DNA from: Candidatus Cloacimonadota bacterium
GTDB taxonomy: Bacteria > Cloacimonadota > Cloacimonadia > Cloacimonadales > Cloacimonadaceae
Direction of reading: 5' to 3'
Length of the DNA stretch: 5,190 nucleotides
NCBI GenBank assembly: GCA_012519465.1
Contig: JAAYQD010000111.1
Location: 1-5,190 of the forward strand
Each line of letters begins with the position of its first letter. Positions within the stretch are counted from its first letter, which is position 1. The translations under genes were made by a program, and so were the position numbers. Shown here piece by piece: positions 1-5,190 of this stretch. The notes under the pieces are model-generated. The model saw nothing but the letters and a program-made list of their open reading frames with translations. It did no database searches and was not told where the DNA came from.

Positions 1-213
1 GGACATTATACAAGCCCACAATATGTGGTAATAAGCTGCCCCACATTTTATACCCAGATACGCTATACCATGAATGGAACTGAACCCTCTCAAACTTCTT
101 CCCTTTACACAGCTCCCATCAATCTATCTACAAATTCAAACTACACCATCAAAGCAAAAGCATACAGGACCGATTGGATTCCCAGCCCCACTGTTAGTGC
201 ACACTTTTACATC
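1..213 (+). repeat. CHB_HEX_C-like protein repeat, copy 1 (truncated by window edge)
   Basis: Residues 1-71 of the first gene. It aligns with the copy at 223-459: 'GHYTSPQYVVISC' matches 'GMYMGEVQVSLIC', 'IRYTMNGTEPS' matches 'IHYTLDGSTPD', and 'KAKAYRTDW' matches 'KAIAFKTDW'. The leading 'PPA' of the repeat lies upstream of the window. The repeat is visible at protein level, with only patchy identity at DNA level. Confidence 0.75.
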
Positions 214-768
214 ACCGGAACTGTTTCCACACCCATATTCGACCCTCCAGCGGGAATGTATATGGGAGAAGTGCAAGTATCCCTCATTTGCCACACGTCC
301 AACGCCAATATCCATTACACTTTGGATGGCAGCACACCGGACGAATCATCTCCTCAATATGCAGGACCCATCACCATTACAGAGGATACCACGCTCAAGG
401 CAATAGCATTCAAAACCGATTGGACGACCAGTGGGGTAGCCGAGGGCTTGTTTGAAATCATCCCGGTTTCCAACCCCGATGATACCCAAGCCCCTCTCTT
501 TACGGGAATACACAACGTCTACCCCAATCCCTTCGCAGATGCCATCACCATCCGTATCGGTATCAAAGAACCCAACCCTCAGTATCAGCTGAATATCTAT
601 AACCTGAAAGGACAGCGTGTACACCAGTATGTGGGCAAAGCAAAAGGATTCCAAGACTACCGTTGGGATGGACGTGACGCCTCTGGCAAGAAGGTTCCCG
701 CCGGTATCTATTTCCTGCGCATGCAAACACCCACCCAAACAAGTATCAAGAAGATTGTGAGGCAGTAA
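1..768 (+). CDS. Secreted protein with CHB_HEX_C-like repeats and C-terminal sorting domain (5' partial)
   Basis: The frame is open from base 1, so this is the last 255 residues of a longer protein; the GTG at 25 is not a credible start because it lies inside a domain. Residues 1-71 are a repeat missing its first strand, and residues 75-153 are a complete copy. Both carry the pattern IxYTxxGxxP, a Y-x-x-P-I turn, a 'KAxAxxTDW' strand and an aromatic end. This is the chitobiase/beta-hexosaminidase C-terminal (CHB_HEX_C) beta-sandwich style, common as a non-catalytic spacer or binding module in FCB surface proteins. Residues about 167-255 form a FlgD-Ig-like/type IX sorting domain: YPNPF (174-178), IYNLKGQRV, WDGRDASGKKVPAGIYF and a basic end. 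The product is therefore probably exported and surface-attached or released. Its true function lies in the missing N-terminal part. The 3' end of the gene is followed by a 146-base gap. The first 180 bases are only about 40% G+C by hand count. Confidence 0.85.
   Translation, partial: GHYTSPQYVVISCPTFYTQIRYTMNGTEPSQTSSLYTAPINLSTNSNYTIKAKAYRTDWIPSPTVSAHFYITGTVSTPIFDPPAGMYMGEVQVSLICHTSNANIHYTLDGSTPDESSPQYAGPITITEDTTLKAIAFKTDWTTSGVAEGLFEIIPVSNPDDTQAPLFTGIHNVYPNPFADAITIRIGIKEPNPQYQLNIYNLKGQRVHQYVGKAKGFQDYRWDGRDASGKKVPAGIYFLRMQTPTQTSIKKIVRQ
223..459 (+). repeat. CHB_HEX_C-like protein repeat, copy 2 (complete)
   Basis: Residues 75-153 of the first gene, beginning 'VSTPIFDPPAGMY' and ending 'GLFEI'. 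It is the best full example in the window. Its opening is nearly identical to the start of the repeat in the third gene ('DPLFDPPAGTY', from 5078), which ties the two genes together. Confidence 0.78.
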
Positions 769-914
769 GACAGACCATTAACCACAGCACTATCCTTTCA
801 TCCAAGCGGGTTCCCGATGGTTGATAGAAATTAATGATTGACAATCTACATGGGTTCCATGAAGAGTAAAATAGCATGAAAAGCATGAAGCTGATTATGT
901 AAAACGAGGTGATC
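769..914 (+). other. Intergenic gap between first gene and C10 protease gene
   Basis: 146 bases without a real gene. No stem followed by a T-tract is visible, so no intrinsic terminator is called. CATGG-GTT-CCATG at 849-861 is a perfect 5-base inverted repeat with a 3-base loop. AGCATGAA occurs twice, at 873-880 and 882-889. An in-frame ATG at 876 opens a minimal reading frame (MKSMKLIM) that stops at TAA 900-902, just before the ribosome binding site of the protease gene. A TTGACA at 838-843 has its nearest TAAAAT at 867-872, with a 23-base spacer that is too long for a standard housekeeping promoter. Whether the protease gene has its own promoter here cannot be decided. Confidence 0.6.
906..910 (+). 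promoter_or_regulatory. Ribosome binding site of the C10 protease gene
   Basis: GAGGT lies four bases before the ATG at 915. It decides the start. The alternative in-frame GTG at 909-911 overlaps this motif and has no site of its own, and an in-frame TAA at 900-902 blocks any longer protein. Confidence 0.7.
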
Positions 915-3900
915 ATGAAGAAACTGACGATTGTCATTTTGATTTCCATCATCTGCTGGGTGCTCCTGGCAGAGAGAGTGGAAGAATATACAGCCACCCA
1001 GATAGCGGAAGGCTTGCTGGGAAATATGACCAATAGCGTCGTCACTGCCCAGTCCGTTCATCCCTACCGAGGGCAAGGCTCCCTCAGCGTTGATTTTTAT
1101 ATCATCAATCTCTCCCCAGGGGGCTTTGTGTTGGTGGCAGCTGATGATCTCTCCGCCCCCGTCTTGGGATACTCCACGAATGGCTCTTTCCCTGTGGAAG
1201 ACATTCCCGCGCATATAGACTGGTATCTGGGGGAGTACAGCCGCAGTATGCGGGAAATCCGCTCCCATCCAGAGTGGACTGTGGATCCCACCTGGAGCAA
1301 GCTGCTAAAGAAAGACTTTTCAGACTTTGTGATCACCAGAGATATCGCGCCCCTGTGTGCCACCACCTGGGATCAGGGCTGGCCCTACAATTCCCAATGT
1401 CCGCCCGCTGCAAACGGTCCCGGAGGTCATGTGTGGGCGGGCTGTGTGGCAACCGCCATGGCACAGGTAATGAAGAAGTGGAATTATCCCATCACCGGCA
1501 ATGGATCCAAATCCTACTATGCAGATGGTTATGGCACGCAAACGGCAAACTTTGGCGAAACCACTTATAATTGGAGCTTGATGCCCAATTCTGTTTCCCA
1601 GGAAAACAACCATGTGACCACCCTGCTTTACCATTGCGGAGTGGCGGTGGAGATGATGTATGGCGCAGAGGGCAGCGGTGCATATAGCTCGGATGCCAGA
1701 CACGCCATGGTCAATTATTTCCGCTACAACAGTGAGGCTTATTATTACCGTGCCAATGATTACAGTGCCACCACCTGGGCATCCATGCTGAGAAACGATC
1801 TGGATCTGGGGCGCCCAATTATCTATCGGGGGCAAGGCTCCGGAGGACACGCCTTTGTATTGGATGGATACCAGGGAACCGACTACTTTCACTTCAATTG
1901 GGGCTGGAGCGGAGCATTTAACGGCTACTTTTACCTGAACAACCTCAATCCCAATCAAAACAGCTTCACAGCGTTACAGGCAGCAGTCCTCAATCTATAC
2001 CCAAGCCAGATCATAGACAATGACTTGGCAGCGGTTTCCCTAACGGGAGATACCGATTCTATCGTAGGAATATCAACTGATTATCTGATATCCGTATCCA
2101 ATATGGGGCAAAGTAGCCAGGATGATTACCAGGTACAGCTTTACAGAGCAAATGACATCCTGGTGGGATCAGTATCTGGAACCCTTATCCAGCCTGGTCA
2201 ATCCCTCGTCTTCACCATTCCCTGGACGCCCACCACGGAAGGGGCAGAGGTGTTGTATGGCAAAGTGGTTCTCAATGGTGACCAAAACCCGGGCAATGAT
2301 ACCACGGAACTTTTGGAGGTAAGCGTTGATGCTCTGGGCAGCCTCAGCGGAACCGTCTCTGTAGCTGGAGAGCCTCTTGCTGGCGCCAGTATCAGCATGG
2401 AAGGCACGAATTTCAGATCTGTTTCCACCACAGATGGCACTTACAGTCTGCCTTATATTCCCAGTGGCTTATACGTTGTATCCGCTTCCAAACCTGGCTA
2501 TTACGACGATATCCACAGTGTCACTATCGTGGGGGGCGAAAATACCACACAGGATTTTACCCTTGCTGATATCCTCCTCCCTCCCCAATATGTGCAGGCA
2601 CATGAGGTGAATCTTGACGCCATCAGCATCAACTGGAGTGCGCCCACTGCAGGCTTTGGAGGATGGCTGCACTATGATGACGGCTTCAACCACACCTGTA
2701 TCGGCACCAATGATGTGGCTGATTTCGATGTTGCCATTCGCTTTCCTGCCTCGGCATTAGCGGAATATGCGGGGCAAAGCCTCCATGCCGTCAAAGCCTG
2801 GTCTGTCCAGGATGGAAGCTTCAGCATCCGCGTCTGGACGGGTGGAACTGCTGCTGCACCAGACCAGCTTGTAAGGGATCAACCCTTTACGCCCGCCCTT
2901 GATGTCTATAATACCGTGATGCTGGCAAATCCCGTCACAATTACCGGCACTGAAGAGCTGTGGTTTGGCTATCGATGTGACGTGACAAGTGGATACCCTG
3001 CCGGATGCGATGAAGGCCCTGCAACTGATGGCTTGGGCAATATGATGTTTTTCAATGGCGAATGGGCAACCCTCCTGCAGCTGGCGCCCTCCTTGAATTA
3101 CAACTGGAACATCCAAGGTTATGTGGGATACGACGCCCCAAGCTCTGCTCCCATTATTACATTCAATGACGCCAGCTATTTCAATACCACTGATGCCAGA
3201 ATCAGCATTGGCTCGCTGCAAGAAAGTGATAATCGCAAGAGCGATACAGCAAGTGCCATTCCACCCATAAACAGCCCCTCCTCCAGAGCCCTCATTGGCT
3301 ACAGGGTGTGGCGTCTCGTACATGGAGAGGAAAACAATGAGGACACTTGGGTGTCCCTCACTCCCACCCCCATTAGCACAACTGAATATCTGGATATCAC
3401 TTGGAATACCGTGGATTATAACAGCTACCGCTGGGCGGTGAAAGCTATTTACTCCGGTGGCGAGGCATCTCCCGCCGCCTTTTCCAATATCATTACCCTG
3501 ATCCCCTTCTTAACACAGGATATCGCCCTGCAATCCGGTAGGAATCTGGTATCATTGAACGTTTCCCCGGATGATCCCACGATAGACGCCCTGGTAGGCC
3601 TCCTTGCGCCATATCTAATACAGATCAAAGATAGCGAAGCAGCCTACATCCCCGGCAATCCATTTTCCAGCCTCACGTCCTTCAGCGATGGCAGGGGATA
3701 CAACGTCTTGATGAGCTCTTCCGCCACTTGGTCCGTGGAAGGCAGGCGCATCCCACCAGATACTCCCATCTCCCTCGATACCGGCTGGAATCTGGCAGCC
3801 TACATCCCCCAAACGCCCATGGCGGCAACCACTGCCCTGATAGGTATTTTCCCCTATCTCTTGCAGGTGAAAGGCATGGAAGGCATCTATGAGCCCGGCA

Positions 3901-4646
3901 ATCCATACAACACCCTGCACACCATGAGCCCCGGACGGGCTTACTGGATCAGTATGGAAACCCCTGCATCCTTTGTCTATCCAGTGTCCACGCGTGAAAT
4001 GGTTCCCGCCCAACACATACCCATCCTGGCAAATCACGGCTCACCAATGGTCAAATCCGACAGCCAGGCTATACTGTGTGAATTGGACGAAAGCGCACAA
4101 GAGGGCGACATCTTGGCAGCTTTTGTGAATGGAGAATTGCGCGGATTGGCACCGGTTATCCATCATGAAGGCAAGCTGGGAACCCTGTTGCAGGTATATA
4201 GCGAGATTGCCTCTGAACCCATCGATTTCAAGCTTTTTAAGCCTGATACAAGGGAAATAGTGGAGCTTACTCCCGGCATCCTCAGCCAACCCGGCACCAC
4301 ATTAGGCAGTTATGCCAAACGCAGCTTCCACCAGCTGAAAGCACAGGATACGGATGCCCCCATGCTGGCTACAAGCTTGATTTCCTCCTGGCCCAATCCC
4401 TTCCAGGCATCCACCACCATCCGCGTGGATATCGCCAAAGATCACACTTCTGCCAAGCTGGAGATATTCAACCTGCGCGGGCAGAAGATCAGAACCCTCC
4501 TTTCGGGACCGCAAGCCTCCGGCAGCCACCATCTCACTTGGGATGGCAAGGATAAACATGGCAACGCCGTGGTCTCCGGCATCTATTTCTGCCGCCTGAG
4601 TGCAGATGGAAAACAGCATACAATGAAGCTGATGCTTCTGAAATAA
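915..4646 (+). CDS. Secreted C10-family (streptopain/interpain-like) cysteine protease with multidomain tail
   Basis: 1243 residues starting at ATG 915. Residues 1-19 are a signal peptide (KK, hydrophobic core, cut near LLA/ER). Residues about 20-120 resemble the inhibitory propeptide of SpeB-type enzymes ('GGFVLVAADD', 'PVLGYS', 'G.F', 'IPAHIDWYLGEY'). Residues about 145-363 are the papain-like C10 catalytic domain: Gln154 in TTWDQGWPYN (likely oxyanion hole), nucleophile Cys177 in AGCVATAMAQVMKKWNYP, catalytic His312 in GGHAFVLDGY, and NWGWSG at 328-333. All key residues are present, so it should be active. The tail has a CARDB-like domain (about 366-472), a carboxypeptidase-regulatory-like domain (about 474-551), and an FN3 domain split by a jelly-roll domain (halves about 554-580 and 790-863, insert 582-740). 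It continues with two GWN-type repeats (872-953, 954-1023), an 'LAAFVNGELRG' domain (about 1035-1142) and a sorting domain (about 1152-1243; WPNPF, WDGKD, GIYF). Streptopain itself has about 400 residues; the extra length is all accessory domains. It probably hydrolyses extracellular proteins after removal of the propeptide. Substrate is unknown. Confidence 0.92.
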   Translation: MKKLTIVILISIICWVLLAERVEEYTATQIAEGLLGNMTNSVVTAQSVHPYRGQGSLSVDFYIINLSPGGFVLVAADDLSAPVLGYSTNGSFPVEDIPAHIDWYLGEYSRSMREIRSHPEWTVDPTWSKLLKKDFSDFVITRDIAPLCATTWDQGWPYNSQCPPAANGPGGHVWAGCVATAMAQVMKKWNYPITGNGSKSYYADGYGTQTANFGETTYNWSLMPNSVSQENNHVTTLLYHCGVAVEMMYGAEGSGAYSSDARHAMVNYFRYNSEAYYYRANDYSATTWASMLRNDLDLGRPIIYRGQGSGGHAFVLDGYQGTDYFHFNWGWSGAFNGYFYLNNLNPNQNSFTALQAAVLNLYPSQIIDNDLAAVSLTGDTDSIVGISTDYLISVSNMGQSSQDDYQVQLYRANDILVGSVSGTLIQPGQSLVFTIPWTPTTEGAEVLYGKVVLNGDQNPGNDTTELLEVSVDALGSLSGTVSVAGEPLAGASISMEGTNFRSVSTTDGTYSLPYIPSGLYVVSASKPGYYDDIHSVTIVGGENTTQDFTLADILLPPQYVQAHEVNLDAISINWSAPTAGFGGWLHYDDGFNHTCIGTNDVADFDVAIRFPASALAEYAGQSLHAVKAWSVQDGSFSIRVWTGGTAAAPDQLVRDQPFTPALDVYNTVMLANPVTITGTEELWFGYRCDVTSGYPAGCDEGPATDGLGNMMFFNGEWATLLQLAPSLNYNWNIQGYVGYDAPSSAPIITFNDASYFNTTDARISIGSLQESDNRKSDTASAIPPINSPSSRALIGYRVWRLVHGEENNEDTWVSLTPTPISTTEYLDITWNTVDYNSYRWAVKAIYSGGEASPAAFSNIITLIPFLTQDIALQSGRNLVSLNVSPDDPTIDALVGLLAPYLIQIKDSEAAYIPGNPFSSLTSFSDGRGYNVLMSSSATWSVEGRRIPPDTPISLDTGWNLAAYIPQTPMAATTALIGIFPYLLQVKGMEGIYEPGNPYNTLHTMSPGRAYWISMETPASFVYPVSTREMVPAQHIPILANHGSPMVKSDSQAILCELDESAQEGDILAAFVNGELRGLAPVIHHEGKLGTLLQVYSEIASEPIDFKLFKPDTREIVELTPGILSQPGTTLGSYAKRSFHQLKAQDTDAPMLATSLISSWPNPFQASTTIRVDIAKDHTSAKLEIFNLRGQKIRTLLSGPQASGSHHLTWDGKDKHGNAVVSGIYFCRLSADGKQHTMKLMLLK
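3528..3773 (+). repeat. GWN-type protein repeat, copy 1 (in protease tail)
   Basis: Residues 872-953 of the protease. Pattern: LxxGxNL, PYLIQIK, YIPGNPFSSL, SxGRxY, then M and Ala-Thr-Trp. It aligns with the next copy with a single one-residue gap up to the GR-Y motif. The usual Trp of 'GWN' is Arg here (GRN). Confidence 0.8.
3774..3983 (+). repeat. GWN-type protein repeat, copy 2 (in protease tail)
   Basis: Residues 954-1023 of the protease, starting LDTGWNLAAYIP directly after copy 1. It shares PYLxQxK, YxPGNPxxxL and SxGRxY with copy 1. CCCGGCAATCCAT is shared at DNA level in the two PGNP segments, but overall the copies have diverged, so the duplication is old. Confidence 0.8.
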
Positions 4647-4648
4647 AG

Positions 4649-4653
4649 GGAGG
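4649..4653 (+). promoter_or_regulatory. Ribosome binding site of the third gene
   Basis: GGAGG lies four bases before ATG 4658 and just after the TAA of the protease gene (4644-4646). The 11-base gap leaves no room for a promoter and terminator, so translation from a shared message is likely. Confidence 0.75.
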
Positions 4654-4657
4654 TGGC

Positions 4658-5190
4658 ATGAAACAAAAAGCTCTATTGATCCTTGTTCTGATGCTCATTT
4701 ACAGTGCCTTGTTAGCTGTTGACCCCTGGGACGAGCCGGAAATCCTCACCGGCAGCATGACCGTGATGGCGAAAGTGACCATCGATGGCCTGCCTGCCTC
4801 CGCAAACGATGTGTTGGCGGCATTCGTTACCGTAAATGGAGAGGAAGAGCTGCGCGGCAAGCAAAATATCGCCGTGGTAGGGGATATCGCCGGATGTCTG
4901 ATTCTGATATATACAGATGCCGACGCTGAAGAAATCAACTTCAAAGTGTGGGATGATGGTGCCCAGGAGATTGTACCAGCATATCCCACAATCTATAGCG
5001 AGGTAAATGGAATGATCGGTTCCTGGCCGGATGATCTCTTCCTGATCTATGCCGGAAACAACCTGCAAACCGTTGCAGACCCACTGTTTGATCCTCCCGC
5101 GGGAACATACCATATGGAGCAAGATATCATGATTAATTGCTCCACTGCCGGCGCCCAGATATATTATACCCTCAACGGAAGCGATCCCAC
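4658..5190 (+). CDS. Secreted protein with 'LAAFV' domain and CHB_HEX_C-like repeat (3' partial)
   Basis: The frame is open from ATG 4658 to the window end (177 complete codons), so the C-terminus is missing. Residues 1-20 are a clear signal peptide (MKQK, hydrophobic core, cut near ALLA/VDPW). Residues about 30-123 form a small beta-rich domain with 'DVLAAFV', 'ELRG', 'LILIYTDAD', 'EINFKVWDD' and 'EIV'. A matching domain sits near the end of the upstream protease (residues about 1035-1142 there). Residues about 141-177 begin a CHB_HEX_C-like repeat ('DPLFDPPAGTY', 'INCSTAGAQIYYTLNGSDP') like those of the first gene. By analogy the missing part should hold more repeats and a C-terminal sorting domain. 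The gene starts 11 bases after the protease stop, so the two are probably co-transcribed. No catalytic motif is visible; an adhesin or binding role is only inferred. Confidence 0.88.
   Translation, partial: MKQKALLILVLMLIYSALLAVDPWDEPEILTGSMTVMAKVTIDGLPASANDVLAAFVTVNGEEELRGKQNIAVVGDIAGCLILIYTDADAEEINFKVWDDGAQEIVPAYPTIYSEVNGMIGSWPDDLFLIYAGNNLQTVADPLFDPPAGTYHMEQDIMINCSTAGAQIYYTLNGSDP
5078..5190 (+). repeat. CHB_HEX_C-like protein repeat in third gene (truncated by window edge)
   Basis: Residues 141 onward of the third gene. 'LFDPPAGTYHMEQDIMINC' and 'IYYTLNGSDP' match 'IFDPPAGMYMGEVQVSLIC' and 'IHYTLDGSTP' of the first gene (223-330). It is cut after the first half. Confidence 0.75.

Noticed and set aside
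25..27. GTG as the start of the first gene
   Set aside because: The frame is open to base 1, and the preceding residues (GHYTSPQY) align with the repeat's conserved opening, so the gene starts outside the window.
807..816. CGGG-TT-CCCG as a terminator stem after the first gene
   Set aside because: The loop would be only two bases, the stem four, and no T-tract follows.
838..872. Possible promoter: TTGACA (838-843) and TAAAAT (867-872)
   Set aside because: The two boxes are 23 bases apart, too far for a normal 17-base spacer, and at 17 bases the sequence is GAAGAG. FCB bacteria also often use different promoter consensus sequences.
909..911. GTG as the start of the protease gene
   Set aside because: It overlaps the GAGGT ribosome binding site that is well placed for ATG 915, and adds only Met-Ile before a standard signal peptide.
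948..968. Lipoprotein signal around Cys14 of the protease
   Set aside because: The residues before the Cys (SII) do not fit a lipobox, which needs a small residue just before Cys. The hydrophobic core continues past it to LLA.
1320..1958. Long open frame on the - strand (212 codons) opposite the catalytic domain
   Set aside because: It lies wholly within the well-supported C10 gene, and its translation resembles no family I recognise. It is a shadow of a gene with GC-biased codons.
2757..3323. Open frame of 188 codons on the - strand opposite the jelly-roll region
   Set aside because: It is antisense to a convincing domain sequence, has no recognisable motif, and matches the general pattern of shadow frames across this gene.

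Overview
The window holds three genes on the + strand, two of them cut by the window edges. All three encode secreted, multi-domain surface or extracellular proteins built from modules typical of the Fibrobacteres-Chlorobi-Bacteroidetes (FCB) group. The module set is CHB_HEX_C-like repeats, FN3 with an inserted jelly-roll domain, GWN-type repeats, a C10 peptidase with propeptide, and C-terminal [YW]PNPF...GIYF sorting domains. Together with roughly balanced base composition, it most resembles Candidatus Cloacimonadota and relatives. That assignment is an inference from protein style; no rRNA or marker gene is present.

Layout: 1-768 is the 3' end of a gene whose product has two chitobiase/hexosaminidase-C-terminal-like beta-sandwich repeats and a C-terminal sorting domain. 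769-914 is a 146-base gap with no convincing terminator or promoter, but with a small perfect hairpin and an eight-codon minimal ORF. 915-4646 is one intact gene for a 1243-residue secreted cysteine protease of family C10 (streptopain/interpain type), followed by a long chain of accessory domains. 4658-5190 is the 5' end of a third gene, 11 bases downstream and probably in the same transcript. It has a signal peptide, a small beta domain also found in the protease, and the start of a CHB_HEX_C-like repeat like those in the first gene.

How they fit together: the proteins share modules pairwise. The first and third share CHB_HEX_C-like repeats, the second and third share the 'LAAFV...LRG' domain, and the first and second share the sorting domain. 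This looks like a cluster of exported surface proteins diversified by domain shuffling and probably delivered by a type IX-like route. The protease would act outside the cell on proteins or peptides, and the other two look like adhesin or binding proteins. No transposase, tRNA, rRNA, CRISPR or phage gene was seen. The best candidates for something undescribed are the shared 'LAAFV...LRG' domain and the jelly-roll-in-FN3 arrangement in the protease tail.
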